Source: Collinsella sp. AF08-23 (GTDB lineage Bacteria; Actinomycetota; Coriobacteriia; Coriobacteriales; Coriobacteriaceae). From it: a stretch of DNA of 64,000 nt. The notes under the pieces are model-generated. The model had not been told where the DNA came from, did no database searches, and was given only the letters and a program-made list of their open reading frames with translations. Below are positions 8,433 to 17,989 of this stretch, piece after piece. The position numbers were made by a program, and so were the translations under genes. Numbering within the stretch: the stretch's first letter is position 1; each line of letters starts with the position of its first letter. Location: positions 6,686 through 70,685 of the forward strand of contig NZ_QUHV01000012.1 in NCBI RefSeq assembly GCF_003479805.1, written 5' to 3'.

Positions 8433-9560
8433 TTAGAAGTTGCCGCGCTTGAGGAAGTCGGGAAGCTCGAACTGATCGTTGCCGAAATTCGGAAGCTCAG
8501 TGCCGCCGATGTTGCGCGTTGCCGCAGGAGCAGCGGCAGGCTCAGAGGAACGCTCGGAACGGGGAGCCTTGGAAGCAGCGAAGAGCTCGTCCTGGCGGTT
8601 CACGTTGGAATCAGAGAAACCAGTGGCGATTACCGTGATGCGAACCTGATCGCCCAGGGACTCGTCCACAACGGTACCGAAGATGATGTTGGCATCCGGG
8701 TCGACGGCGTTGGCGACGAGGTCGGCCGCGTCGTTGATCTCCTGGATGCCGAGGTCCTTGGAGCCGGCGATGGAGAGCAGGACGCGCGTCGCGCCGTCGA
8801 CGGAGCTCTCGAGCAGCGGGCTGGAGATCGCCTGCTGCGCGGCATCGACGGCGCGGGTGTCGCCGGAGGCGACGCCGATGCCCATCATGGCGGTGCCGGC
8901 CTGCTTCATGATGGTCTTGACGTCGGCGAAGTCGAGGTTGATGACGCCGGGGACGGTGATGAGGTCGGTGATTCCCTGGGTGCCCTGGGACAGGACGCCG
9001 TCGGCCGTGGTGAAGGCCTCGAGCATGGTGGTCTTCTTCTCGGCGATGTCGAGCAGGCGGTCGTTCGGGATGACGATCATGGTGTCGACGGATTCGGCGA
9101 GGGTCTTGATGCCCTCCTCGGCGGAATTCTTGCGCTTGCGGCCCTCAAAGGTGAAGGGCTTGGTCACGACGGCGACGGTCAGGGCGCCCACGTCGTTCAT
9201 CGCGATGTCGGCCACGATGGGGGCAGCGCCCGTACCGGTGCCACCACCCTCACCGCAGGTGATGAAGACCATGTCGGCTCCGGCAAGCGCCTCGGCGATG
9301 TCGTCACGACTCTCCTCGGCGGCCTTACGACCGACCTCGGGGTTGGCGCCCGCGCCTAGACCGCGGGTGATGTCGGTGCCGATGTGAACCTTGATGTCGG
9401 CATCGGAAATGGCCAGGGCCTGAGCGTCCGTGTTGATGGCGACGAACTCAACGCCGCGGATGCCCTCCTCGATCATGCGGTTCACGGCGTTCGTGCCGCC
9501 ACCGCCCACGCCGACGACCTTGATGACAGCAAGGTAGTTGTTGATCTCGTTCTCGTGCAT
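8433..9560 (-). CDS. ftsZ: Cell division protein FtsZ
   Basis: Tubulin-like GTPase that polymerises into the division ring, 375 residues. Nucleotide-binding motifs are [15 protein letters not shown] near residue 15 and the tubulin signature [12 protein letters not shown] near residue 105, with the T7 loop [15 protein letters not shown] variable linker (about 320-360) precedes the C-terminal peptide [11 protein letters not shown], the tail that binds SepF in actinobacteria. The start follows GAAAGGACCGCAC. A 260-base gap separates it from ftsQ, so it likely has its own promoter. No ftsA is present. Confidence 0.98.
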   Translation of the reverse strand: MHENEINNYLAVIKVVGVGGGGTNAVNRMIEEGIRGVEFVAINTDAQALAISDADIKVHIGTDITRGLGAGANPEVGRKAAEESRDDIAEALAGADMVFITCGEGGGTGTGAAPIVADIAMNDVGALTVAVVTKPFTFEGRKRKNSAEEGIKTLAESVDTMIVIPNDRLLDIAEKKTTMLEAFTTADGVLSQGTQGITDLITVPGVINLDFADVKTIMKQAGTAMMGIGVASGDTRAVDAAQQAISSPLLESSVDGATRVLLSIAGSKDLGIQEINDAADLVANAVDPDANIIFGTVVDESLGDQVRITVIATGFSDSNVNRQDELFAASKAPRSERSSEPAAAPAATRNIGGTELPNFGNDQFELPDFLKRGNF

Positions 9561-9820
9561 GTGCGGTCCTTTCGAACGCTATGTTGCTAGCCCTTAGGCG
9601 AAACGTCACGACGTTAACCCTCAACTAGAGATTAAAAGTCAAGGTAAACCGTGCTATGTTTGCACAAAGTAGGCTCTCAAGTCAAACCGACCTGCGCATA
9701 TTGTGAAGTATACGGCATTTCCGCTGGTATTCCCAAAGACCGTTCGGCGAGCGCAAAAATGGCGCGCGTCAGAAACGCGCCAGACCTCGTGAGCATTACC
9801 AGTCAACCCTCATCGGCAGC
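9561..9820 (-). promoter_or_regulatory. ftsQ-ftsZ intergenic region, probable ftsZ promoter
   Basis: This 260-base gap holds two minus-strand TTGACT hexamers (9642-9637 and 9685-9680) that fit a -35 element. I cannot assign convincing -10 hexamers at 16-18 bases. The presence of a long AT-richer leader inside an otherwise tightly packed cluster supports separate ftsZ transcription. Confidence 0.35.
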
Positions 9821-11203
9821 CTATTGTGGAGCGCTACGGAACGTGTAGGCGCCAGGCTCACGGACGTTGATGAACGACACACCCGTCTCTTGGGACAGCA
9901 GCTTGGTGACCACGCGCTCTTTCTCGGTGATATTGTCCGGCGCGCCGAGCGAGACCTCAACGCCGGAGATCAGATATGCCGAAATTGCCTCCACCGACGA
10001 GACCGACAAACTCTTGATCTGCGCCACGAACTCCGAGGAAAAGCCGTTTGCGTATTCAAGTCCCGCCAAAACCACGTCCGAATTCACCGGCTCGCCGCTT
10101 TTGGGGGAGATATCGCTGGGCACATCGGTCAAAAGAAGGGCGCCGGAATCTTGTGCGACCCTCAACGCGGCCTCCTGGGAGGACAGCAGGGTGGCACCCA
10201 CGGGCACAGACCCATCTTCGCCCACCTCCACTTCGTTGCCCTCCGCATCGACGGCGACCAGAAGGGTCACGGGAGCAATCCAAGTACCGTCATCGCCGAT
10301 CGCCCAGGCGATCTCGTCCGCGGTGATATACGCGATGGCCTTCAGTTGGCGTTCCACAGGCGTGATGACGAGCGCATGCGGCCAGGAGCGTTCAATCTGA
10401 ACGCCCTTGATCCACGGGCTCGCCTGGAGCTGCTCGAGAATAGCCTTCTCGTCGACGTTGAGCAGGGTCGTCCCCTCGGGAATATCGACAAGAGCCTGCA
10501 CCGTCTGTTGCTCAACGTGATCGCTACCCCGCACTTGAATATCGGAGGCCTCAAAGAGCGCAGAGTTCGCAATGACGACGACGGCAAGTGCCACGGCGGC
10601 AAGTCCGCCCACGCCAGCGATGAGCACGCCTCGACTCGGTTTGCGGATGTTGAGTTTTGAAGCGAGCGCGGTAAAAAAGCCCCCGATTGCCGCGAAGGCC
10701 CCCATGAGGGGACGCAGGACGCGGACGACACCCGTTTTTTTCGAGCTGGGCTTACCAGCAGCGGGCATACTCGCGCGCTTGACCCCGGGCACGACGATCT
10801 TTGCGGCCGTCTTCTTGCCGGACGTCAAAGACGAAACATGAGCGGTGGAAGTTTTTTTCTCGGCAGCTCGAACCGCCGCGGGAGAAGCGACGGGGCGCGT
10901 GCCGTGGGGCAATTGCCTTTGCCGGGCAGAGGCCTTGGCGCTCTTGCCGGGAACCACGCCACGCTTGGTGGGGACAGGGCGCTTTGCCTTCGAGACGCCC
11001 ATGGCAGACGCAGGCCGGGCAATCTGCGAACGCGCAGAGACGGGCTTGGACTTCGCCGACGCCCTCGAGACGGGAGCGGGTTGAGGAGCCGACGACGGCT
11101 TCCTGGAAGCCGGGGTCTTCTTTGCTGCCGCGGCACGACGATAGGTAGGCTTGGGAGCCCTAGAAGCCGAGGAATTTGACTTCTGGTTGTAGCTCGACGC
11201 CAT
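9821..11203 (-). CDS. ftsQ: Cell division protein FtsQ/DivIB
   Basis: Bitopic divisome protein that bridges cytoplasmic and periplasmic-side division proteins. The 460-residue product has a very long basic N-terminus rich in Ala, Lys, Pro and Ser (about 1-185). One membrane helix follows near 195-215 (GVLIAGVGGLAAVALAVVV), then the POTRA domain (IQVRGSDHVEQQTVQALVDIPEG begins as IQVRGSDHVE) and the FtsQ domain ending AYTFRSAPQ. Typical FtsQ proteins have about 250-300 residues, so the tail is unusually large. It overlaps murB by 44 bases; the AGGGAGAGGT site before ATG 11203 supports this start. Confidence 0.9.
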   Translation of the reverse strand: MASSYNQKSNSSASRAPKPTYRRAAAAKKTPASRKPSSAPQPAPVSRASAKSKPVSARSQIARPASAMGVSKAKRPVPTKRGVVPGKSAKASARQRQLPHGTRPVASPAAVRAAEKKTSTAHVSSLTSGKKTAAKIVVPGVKRASMPAAGKPSSKKTGVVRVLRPLMGAFAAIGGFFTALASKLNIRKPSRGVLIAGVGGLAAVALAVVVIANSALFEASDIQVRGSDHVEQQTVQALVDIPEGTTLLNVDEKAILEQLQASPWIKGVQIERSWPHALVITPVERQLKAIAYITADEIAWAIGDDGTWIAPVTLLVAVDAEGNEVEVGEDGSVPVGATLLSSQEAALRVAQDSGALLLTDVPSDISPKSGEPVNSDVVLAGLEYANGFSSEFVAQIKSLSVSSVEAISAYLISGVEVSLGAPDNITEKERVVTKLLSQETGVSFINVREPGAYTFRSAPQ

Positions 11204-12071
11204 ACCTCTCCCTTACCGTCTTGTGCACGTGCCGTATGACCGCGGAGACATCTGCCGCGGAAGCGGTTCCCTTGTTCACGATAAAGTTAGCGTGAACGGA
11301 CGAGACTTCCGCCCCGCCCTGAGAAAAACCCTTTAATCCGCATTCCTCGATCATGGCGCCCACGGCGCGATCGGGGGGGTTGCGAAACACCGAGCCGCAG
11401 GACGGGACGCCGAGCGGCTGCGTACGACGGCGGCGCGTTAGGGCGCGCTCCATGCGAGCGCGAATCTCATCTTTCAAGCCCGGCATGAGTTCAAGTGTCA
11501 CCTCGAGGATGATCTCATCGCGCGGAATTCCGCACTCGCGATACCCCCAGGCGATGTCGTCGTGCCCGTAATGACGCATCCCCTCGCCCGGCTTATACGT
11601 CATGACATCTTGAACAAGCGTTCCAATCCACTCGGTTCGCGAGCCGGCGTTCATGGAAATCGCGCCTCCCACGGTTCCCGGAATGCCCACCGCGAACTCA
11701 AGGCCCGCGAGCTCCTTGGAAAGGGCTTCGTTCACCAGGCGCGCGAGGATGGCACCGGCACCGACGGTGATGGTTCGACCATCCTCACCCAGCACGAAGC
11801 GGGAGAATTCGCTGCCGAGCGTGATGACCGCCCCACGATAGCCCTCATCGGCGACGAGCAGGTTGGAGCCCTTTCCGATAATGACCCATGGCACCCGCTC
11901 GCGGGCGAGTACCTCGATGGTGCGGCGCAGGGAATGATAGCTATGGCAGGTCACGAACAGATCGGCCTTGCCGCCAATGCGATAGCTCGTGTGACGGGCG
12001 AGCTTCTCCTGCTCGATAATGTCCGTGTCGATCGTGCCCGAGAGCGACATGACGGCGTTGAACACACCCAT
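11160..12071 (-). CDS. murB: UDP-N-acetylenolpyruvoylglucosamine reductase MurB
   Basis: FAD- and NADPH-dependent enzyme that reduces UDP-GlcNAc-enolpyruvate to UDP-MurNAc in the cytoplasm. 303 residues. The FAD-binding segments HTSYRIGGKADLFV and VIIGKGSNLLVADEGYRG, and GLEFAVGIPGTVGGAISMNAG (visible as AVGIPGTVGGA), are diagnostic. The catalytic region CGSVFRNPP and HANFIVNKGTASAADV place it in the type IIa-like group. It follows murC by 3 bases and overlaps ftsQ by 44 bases. Confidence 0.97.
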   Translation of the reverse strand: MGVFNAVMSLSGTIDTDIIEQEKLARHTSYRIGGKADLFVTCHSYHSLRRTIEVLARERVPWVIIGKGSNLLVADEGYRGAVITLGSEFSRFVLGEDGRTITVGAGAILARLVNEALSKELAGLEFAVGIPGTVGGAISMNAGSRTEWIGTLVQDVMTYKPGEGMRHYGHDDIAWGYRECGIPRDEIILEVTLELMPGLKDEIRARMERALTRRRRTQPLGVPSCGSVFRNPPDRAVGAMIEECGLKGFSQGGAEVSSVHANFIVNKGTASAADVSAVIRHVHKTVRERYGVELQPEVKFLGF

Positions 12072-12074
12072 CGA

Positions 12075-13499
12075 CTATTGATCCTTGCTCGCGACATACT
12101 CGAGATAATCGGGGCCGACGGCGGTGACGTCGCCCGCACCCATGGTGATGAGCAGATCGCCCGCCTGCGCGACCTCATCCAAACAGGCCATGAGGGACTG
12201 ATGGTCGGACGCGTAGCGCACCTGTTTGTCGGGGTGGGCGGCGCGAATCTTATCAGCGAGCATCTTGCTCGTCACGCCGGGGATGGGCATCTCGCCCGCC
12301 GGGAAGACATCTACGAGCACAACGGTATCCGCATCTGCAAACGCGTCGACGAAGTCGTCGCACAGCGCCTGGAGACGCGAATAGCGGTGCGGCTGGAACA
12401 CGACGATAACGTGCTGGAAGTCCAAAGACTTGGCAGCATGAAGCGTCGCCTTCACTTCGGTCGGGTGATGGCCGTAGTCATCCACGAGCATGACGCCGCG
12501 GGTCTCACCCACGTGCGAGAAACGGCGGCGGGCACCCTCGAACGTGGAGAGGGCCGTCGCGGCCTCCTGTGTATCGAGGCCGAGCACATAGGCCGCAACA
12601 AGGGCGGCAGTGGCGTTCAGCATGTTATGACGACCGGGATTGTTTTTAATGGAGACGGAGCGAACAGCCCCATCGGGAAGAGCGACCGTAAAATCGGTAC
12701 CGAAGGTATGGCTGGAAGCCCTCGGCGTGCAGACGGCGTCGAAACCCTCGCCTTCACCATAGGTGAACACCGAACGACCAGTCGAACGGGCGAGCTCGAC
12801 GAGGCGCGGATCCTCACCACAGACGATGACCGCGCCGTCCTCGTCCACCAAACGCATAAACGCGCAGAACGTGTCTTCGATCTCGGCGAGCGAGCCATAG
12901 TGGTCCATGTGGTCGGCCTCGACGTTGGTCACGATGACAACATGAGGATCGAGGTAGAGGAAGGAGCTGTCCGACTCATCCGCCTCGACGACGAAGTACT
13001 CCCCATCGCCGTTCTTGCCGTTGGTTCCATAGCCCTCAACGACACCGCCGATCAAAAAGCTCGGGTCGAGCCCCATGCGGTCGAGCATAGTCGCAACCAT
13101 AGAAGAGGTCGTCGTCTTGCCGTGCGTACCAGCAGCGGCGACCGTCGTGCGGCCATACCCGAGGGCAGAAAGCATCTTGGCGCGGTGCCAAACGGGAATA
13201 CCGAGCTCACGCGCGCGCATGAGCTCCGGATTAGTCTCGGGGATCGCCGTGGAAACCACCACGACATCGGGCTTGACCTCATCGATCGTGGCGGCTTTAT
13301 GCCCCACATGGACGTTGACGCCGGAGCGCGTGAGCTGACGAACATAGCGGGAGGTCTTGAGGTCGGAACCCGTGACGGTGAACCCACGCTCATGGAGTAC
13401 CAAGGCAATGCCGCTCATGCCGGCACCGCCGACGCCGATAAAGTGAGCGCTCTTGAACGTCGGGGCGGTCGTCGCCTCGGGAACTGCAATGGTCGACAT
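12075..13499 (-). CDS. murC: UDP-N-acetylmuramate-L-alanine ligase MurC
   Basis: Adds L-alanine to UDP-MurNAc, the first amino acid of the peptidoglycan stem. I start at ATG 13499 (474 residues), which has GAGGAG upstream; an in-frame extension reaches 13568 without such a site. Motifs: N-terminal Rossmann FIGVGGAGMSGIA, ATP loop AAAGTHGKTTTSSM, VEADESDSSFL, the EADHMDHYGS segment, and C-terminal VVFQPHRYSR. The gene is separated from murG by a 250-base repeat-rich gap, so murC-murB-ftsQ may be a separate transcript. Confidence 0.96.
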   Translation of the reverse strand: MSTIAVPEATTAPTFKSAHFIGVGGAGMSGIALVLHERGFTVTGSDLKTSRYVRQLTRSGVNVHVGHKAATIDEVKPDVVVVSTAIPETNPELMRARELGIPVWHRAKMLSALGYGRTTVAAAGTHGKTTTSSMVATMLDRMGLDPSFLIGGVVEGYGTNGKNGDGEYFVVEADESDSSFLYLDPHVVIVTNVEADHMDHYGSLAEIEDTFCAFMRLVDEDGAVIVCGEDPRLVELARSTGRSVFTYGEGEGFDAVCTPRASSHTFGTDFTVALPDGAVRSVSIKNNPGRHNMLNATAALVAAYVLGLDTQEAATALSTFEGARRRFSHVGETRGVMLVDDYGHHPTEVKATLHAAKSLDFQHVIVVFQPHRYSRLQALCDDFVDAFADADTVVLVDVFPAGEMPIPGVTSKMLADKIRAAHPDKQVRYASDHQSLMACLDEVAQAGDLLITMGAGDVTAVGPDYLEYVASKDQ

Positions 13500-13550
13500 G
13501 ACTCTCCTCGCATGATCGCATACGTAAACTAATCTAGTATACGCCATTCG

Positions 13551-13726
13551 CATTGCCTCGGATCCCATCGCCCCTCCCCTGCGGACATCATCCCGTGCTC
13601 AAACAGCGCTTCGCGGCGGGCACATCCATTGCCTCGGATCCCATCGCCCCTCCCCTGCGGACATCATCCCGTGCTCAAACAGCGCTTCGCGAACTGCGCG
13701 CGGGACGATGTCCGCAGGAGAGGGGC
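13551..13726. repeat. 65-bp tandem duplication plus inverted arm between murG and murC
   Basis: A 65-bp unit at 13551-13615 recurs exactly at 13627-13691 (period 76). Bases 13701-13726 are a 24/26 reverse complement of the GCCCCTCCCCTGCGGACATC-containing part of each copy. Either copy can therefore fold onto the downstream arm. This lies after the murG stop on the minus strand, so it could act as an alternative-hairpin terminator or be a dispersed palindrome that has duplicated one arm. Confidence 0.85.
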
Positions 13727-13752
13727 TGCGGGGACTCTGTCGATGGGCCCCC

Positions 13753-14883
13753 TTACACGAGGGCTTCTAGCTCGTCGGCTAGGACTTGGGCGGCTTTATC
13801 TTGGGCTAGGCCGCAGGCGGCGTCATGCATCGCGGAGCGGCGGGCGGGGTCGTGCAACAAGGTGAGCAGCTCTTCGCGGAAAGAATCGCCATCGATATCC
13901 GCATCCGCAAAGACCACAGCGGCACCGGCGTCGGAAAGCAAGCGGGCGTTGGTGGTTTGATGATCAGCCGTGGCAAAGGGGTACGGAACGAGGATAGAGG
14001 GCACCGCGAGGGCGGCGATCTCGGCCACTGAGGATGCGCCGGCGCGGGACAAGACAAGGTCGGCGGCGGCGAGGACATCGCCCATGTCGTCGATATAGGA
14101 TCGGACCTGCCAGCGTGCGCCCTCGTCGCCACTCAGATCGAGGGCCGCGACGGCGTCATCGTAGCCACCCTTGCCCGTCGACTGAACCACATGTAGGCCC
14201 TCGATCGCGAGCAGTGCGCCTTTGAGTTCCGCGAGCCGCTCATTGAGGTGCTTGGCTCCCAGGGACCCGCCAAAGACCAACAACACCGTCGCGTCTTCAT
14301 CGATTCCAAGAGCGGCGCGGCCACGTGCGCGGTCGCCGTCAAGCACGCTGCGGCGTACAGGGTTGCCGGTGAACACGATGCGCGTGGCAGAGCCGGCATG
14401 CTCGCGAAGGATGTCCCCCACGCTCGGCTGACCGGTCGCGATGAGCCGCGCGAGCTTGGCGGAGCGCTTGTTGGCAAGACCGGGAACGGAGTTCTGCTCG
14501 TGCAGGGCAACGGGAATGCCGAGCTTAGCCGCGGCGCGCACGAGCGGCAACTCGAGATATGCCCCAAAACCGATCGCAACATCCGGCATGGGCAGGGAGC
14601 CAGACTGAAACTCGCCCACCAAGCGGTGCTCCTCACGCGCCAGATGCATAAGGGCCGTGACGAGCGTCCACGGACGCTGTCGATCGAAGCCTGTCACGTG
14701 AACGGGGTGGAACGGGAAGCCCGCCTGGGGCACAAGTGAGCCCTCCAAACGACGCGTCTCGCCAAAAAAGTGAACTTCGTGCCCACGGGAGCGCAATTCA
14801 TCCGCGAGTGCCAAGGCGGGATTCACATGGCCTGCGGTGCCACCTGCGGCGATGGCGACCACCAAATGCTTGCTATCGGTCAT
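13753..14883 (-). CDS. murG: UDP-GlcNAc:lipid I GlcNAc transferase MurG
   Basis: Peripheral membrane glycosyltransferase that converts lipid I to lipid II. Start ATG 14883 (376 residues) follows GGGGAGGAG and overlaps the ftsW end by 11 bases. Motifs: glycine-rich AAGGTAGHVNPALALADEL at the N-terminus, PVALHEQNSVPGLANK, FTGNPVRRSVL, the second-domain LLVFGGSLGAKHLNE, and the UDP-binding SRAGASSVAEIAAL and PYPFATADHQTTNA. Family GT28. Confidence 0.97.
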   Translation of the reverse strand: MTDSKHLVVAIAAGGTAGHVNPALALADELRSRGHEVHFFGETRRLEGSLVPQAGFPFHPVHVTGFDRQRPWTLVTALMHLAREEHRLVGEFQSGSLPMPDVAIGFGAYLELPLVRAAAKLGIPVALHEQNSVPGLANKRSAKLARLIATGQPSVGDILREHAGSATRIVFTGNPVRRSVLDGDRARGRAALGIDEDATVLLVFGGSLGAKHLNERLAELKGALLAIEGLHVVQSTGKGGYDDAVAALDLSGDEGARWQVRSYIDDMGDVLAAADLVLSRAGASSVAEIAALAVPSILVPYPFATADHQTTNARLLSDAGAAVVFADADIDGDSFREELLTLLHDPARRSAMHDAACGLAQDKAAQVLADELEALV

Positions 14884-16576
14884 AACGGCTCCTCCCCGTT
14901 CGCCCTCTACCATCACCGCGACCAGACTCACCGGAACGGCGCGGGCGAGGGTTGCCTGCGATACCACCATAATCCACCCGAGGCCGTGCGTCACGCGAAC
15001 GGAGTCGTTCGGAGGCACCGCCGCCTAAATCCACGCGCTGATACCCACCTGGGCGCGGCATCCGCTCCGATGCGCGGACATTCCGCGCGTCACGCGGACG
15101 CGGACCGCGCGGACGATCGGACAAAGATGGGGCGCCCCCTTCGTATACGCGCAATCCGCCGCGACCGCGCGGCATGGGATCGCCCACACCGGAATCCTCC
15201 TCCACGTTACCCGCAGCCATAACATGGAAGCTTGCGCGACGGCGGTCGGCAGAGGTTTGGACGTTGCTTTCGACCGAGACGCGGAAGATGAATCCCGCAA
15301 GTATGAGCGACGTGAGCACCGAAGAACCGCCGTAGCTGACGAACGGAAGCGGTTTACCCGTCATCGGCAAAAGGCCCAAGATGCCAAACGAGTTGATGAT
15401 GAACTGGATGAGCAAGACAAACGAACAGCCCGCAGCGACCAACTGGCCATGGAGGGTCGGCGAGCGGCGCGCGATGTAGAACCCCGCGGCGATCATGGCA
15501 AGGAACACGGCGACGAAGATGGCCATGCCAACAAAACCGAGTTCCTCACCAATAATCGCGAGGATATAGTCGTTGTGGGCTTCGGGCAGATAGTAATATT
15601 TCATGGTCGCGTTACCGATGCCGCGACCGAACGGACCGCCCGAGGCGAATGCCATGATGGCGACCGTCGCCTGGAAGCCGTCGCCGTACGGGTCGCTCCA
15701 CGGGTCGAGGAAGACGAGGAGGCGGGCGAAACGGTAGGGCGATGCGGCGGCCAGAATGATACCCGCCAAGACCATCAGCACGAATGCGCCGGCGATCAGG
15801 CGGTATGAAATGCCGCAGATGTAGGCCATGGCAAAGACCGTCGCCACAATGATGATCGTGGTTCCCAGGTCGGGCTCGGCAAAGATGAGCACCGCGGGCA
15901 CACCCACGCAAAGCAGCAGGTAAAACAAGAACGACGAGGTGTCGAGGGTGCCATCGTCGTAATACGCGGCGAGGATGTTTGCCGCGTAGACGATGACCGC
16001 GGGCTTGGCGAGCTCGGCGGGCTGCAAGTTGAAGAAGCCCAGTGGAATCCAACGAGAGGCGCCCCACGTCTCGCCACCGGCACCGACCGCCAACACAATG
16101 ACGAGCAGCGCGACGACTGCCCACCACACGCTCGTCACGAAACGAGTGCGAAACGCCTGCCAGGGAATGATCTTGCGCGTGCCGATAACCGCGAACGCAC
16201 TGAACCCGATGACCATAAAGATGGCCTGGCGAAAGACGTAGTGCCAGGAGCTTCCCTCCTCCTTGAGGGCTTCGACAGACGATGCAGAGTACACCATCAG
16301 CAACCCGAAGGCGCAGATCGCGATCAGGCACGAGATGAACACGAGGCGGGGACGCATAATCCGCGCGGGAACGCCGGCGATCAGCTTCTCCCCCAACTCG
16401 GAATGACTGGTCGCCGTGGCACCACGGCGAGATCTCTTGCCGGGACGCGCCTGAGACGCGCTCGAACCGCCCGAAGTTACCGAGCGCTCATCGCGCGTGC
16501 GACGGAACGCGCCAAACGGCCTTTTGTCTTTTTTGGCATCGTCGGCCACGCCGGAGACGACGTTGGGCTCATCCAC
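14873..16576 (-). CDS. ftsW: Septal peptidoglycan polymerase FtsW with extended RG-rich tail
   Basis: SEDS-family glycosyltransferase that polymerises lipid II at the septum with FtsI. The product has 567 residues, against about 380-400 for many FtsW proteins. An N-terminal basic segment (1-75) precedes ten predicted helices. SEDS motifs include WKYVF-like SWHYVFRQAIFM, the extracellular loop YLPEAHNDYILAIIGEELG and LPMTGKPLPFVSYGGSSVL. After residue about 440 comes a 120-residue tail rich in Arg, Gly, Asp and Pro. The start is GTG 16576, with GAGGGG upstream. Confidence 0.95.
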   Translation of the reverse strand: MDEPNVVSGVADDAKKDKRPFGAFRRTRDERSVTSGGSSASQARPGKRSRRGATATSHSELGEKLIAGVPARIMRPRLVFISCLIAICAFGLLMVYSASSVEALKEEGSSWHYVFRQAIFMVIGFSAFAVIGTRKIIPWQAFRTRFVTSVWWAVVALLVIVLAVGAGGETWGASRWIPLGFFNLQPAELAKPAVIVYAANILAAYYDDGTLDTSSFLFYLLLCVGVPAVLIFAEPDLGTTIIIVATVFAMAYICGISYRLIAGAFVLMVLAGIILAAASPYRFARLLVFLDPWSDPYGDGFQATVAIMAFASGGPFGRGIGNATMKYYYLPEAHNDYILAIIGEELGFVGMAIFVAVFLAMIAAGFYIARRSPTLHGQLVAAGCSFVLLIQFIINSFGILGLLPMTGKPLPFVSYGGSSVLTSLILAGFIFRVSVESNVQTSADRRRASFHVMAAGNVEEDSGVGDPMPRGRGGLRVYEGGAPSLSDRPRGPRPRDARNVRASERMPRPGGYQRVDLGGGASERLRSRDARPRVDYGGIAGNPRPRRSGESGRGDGRGRTGRSRYDR

Positions 16577-16582
16577 GGTGCG

Positions 16583-17980
16583 TTACCCCTCGAGGGCGGA
16601 AAGCTCCGCCACGTAAGATCGGAACGCATCGCCGCGTTCCTCGAAGCCGGAAAACTCGTCAAATGACGCACACGCAGGCGACAGCAACACGACGTCGCCG
16701 CGCTGCGCGAGGGAGCGGGCAACGTCCACGGCATCGCGCAAGTCATCGGCCTCGGCGATATCGATCTCGGTGGAAGCGGGAGCCTCGGCCAAGGCGGCGC
16801 GGAATCGCTCGCGGGCGGCTCCGAAGCACACGACGGCAGTGGCGTGCTCCACCACGACGGACATGAACTCATCGAGCGGAGTACCCTTATCGGCACCGCC
16901 CAGTAACAAGATCACGCGATCGTTGGGAAAGGCAGTGAGGGCCTTTTCGACCGCGTCGGTGTTCGTCGCCTTGGAGTCGTTGATATAAGTCACGCCGGCA
17001 ACCTCACCGACGGGCTCAATACGATGAGGCAGCGGCTGAAACGCGACCAAGCCGGCACGGATACCCTCCGCGTTCGCCCCGCAGGCGAGTGCCGCCGTGG
17101 ACGCGGCGAGAGCGTTCAACGTGTTATGGGCGCCTGCGATATTGAGCTCGTCCACGCGCACGAGGGCGGTTTCCTCGCCGTGCAGGCGCACAACAAGATG
17201 CCCGTCACGCACGAACGCGGCATCCGGGCCACCGGCATCGGAAAGCGAGAGCTTGAGCACGCGGCGTCCCGGCACATACACGCGGTCGGCAAAGGCCGCA
17301 ATGCCCTCGTCCTCCACGTTGACGATGGCGATATCGCTCTCGTCCATATTGCGGAACAAGCCGATCTTCGCCAGAGCGTAATTCTCATGCGTCTTGTGCC
17401 AACCCAGATGGTCGGGCGTGATATTGAGCAGAACGGCGACACGCGGATGCAGCTCGCTCGTCGTGGCGATCTGATAGCTCGAAAGCTCGGCGACGAACCA
17501 CTCCCCCTCAACGCGGCGATCGACATCGTGGATGCAGACGTTGCCGATATTGCCCACCGCGACGCTCGGCAGGCCCGATGCGCGCAGGAGCTCGTTGGTG
17601 AGCGACGTCACCGTCGTCTTCCCGTTGGTACCGGTGATGGCGCACCAGCGTTCGGGCGATAGGCGCCACGCGAACTCAGGCTCGCCCATGATCTCGCCAC
17701 TCACCGCCCCGGCATTGCGGAAAAACTCGGAAAACTCGGAGATACCCGGACTCGCCACGCAAATATCGTATGTGCCTTCGACAACCTCGGTCCCATAGAC
17801 GAACCGGGCGCCTCGCGCCTCAAGCGCACGCGTGCGATCTGAGGGTTCCGAACTCGCGCCCCCGTACGTTGTGACCGAGCTGACACGCTCGCCCAAGTGA
17901 TCGACGGCCCATGAGACGACTTCGAGACCGGACCCTCCCTGCCCGAGGACGAGAAGGCTGAAACGTTGCGGCAACGGCAT
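16583..17980 (-). CDS. murD: UDP-MurNAc-L-Ala-D-glutamate ligase MurD
   Basis: Adds D-glutamate to UDP-MurNAc-L-Ala. 465 residues. N-terminal nucleotide fold LLVLGQGGSGLEVVSW; ATP loop AITGTNGKTTVTSLTNEL; VAELSSYQIATTSELHPRVAVLLNITPDHLGWH (key part LNITPDHLGWH); then YINDSKATNTDAVEKAL and LLLGGADKGTPLDEF, and the C-terminal VLLSPACASFDEFSGFEERG (core LSPACASFDEF). All are typical of MurD. It lies 6 bases upstream of ftsW and 9 bases downstream of mraY. The start follows TAGGAAG. Confidence 0.97.
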   Translation of the reverse strand: MPLPQRFSLLVLGQGGSGLEVVSWAVDHLGERVSSVTTYGGASSEPSDRTRALEARGARFVYGTEVVEGTYDICVASPGISEFSEFFRNAGAVSGEIMGEPEFAWRLSPERWCAITGTNGKTTVTSLTNELLRASGLPSVAVGNIGNVCIHDVDRRVEGEWFVAELSSYQIATTSELHPRVAVLLNITPDHLGWHKTHENYALAKIGLFRNMDESDIAIVNVEDEGIAAFADRVYVPGRRVLKLSLSDAGGPDAAFVRDGHLVVRLHGEETALVRVDELNIAGAHNTLNALAASTAALACGANAEGIRAGLVAFQPLPHRIEPVGEVAGVTYINDSKATNTDAVEKALTAFPNDRVILLLGGADKGTPLDEFMSVVVEHATAVVCFGAARERFRAALAEAPASTEIDIAEADDLRDAVDVARSLAQRGDVVLLSPACASFDEFSGFEERGDAFRSYVAELSALEG

Positions 17981-17989
17981 ATGAACTTC

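Noticed and set aside
11562..13532. 656-codon open frame on the plus strand opposite murC and murB
   Set aside because: It mirrors the minus-strand murC and murB, which have full motif sets. High GC makes long antisense frames common. Its protein has no recognisable domain.
13551..13726. Repeats as a CRISPR array
   Set aside because: Only two direct 65-bp units and a 12-base gap; CRISPR repeats are shorter with ~30-base spacers, and there are no cas genes.
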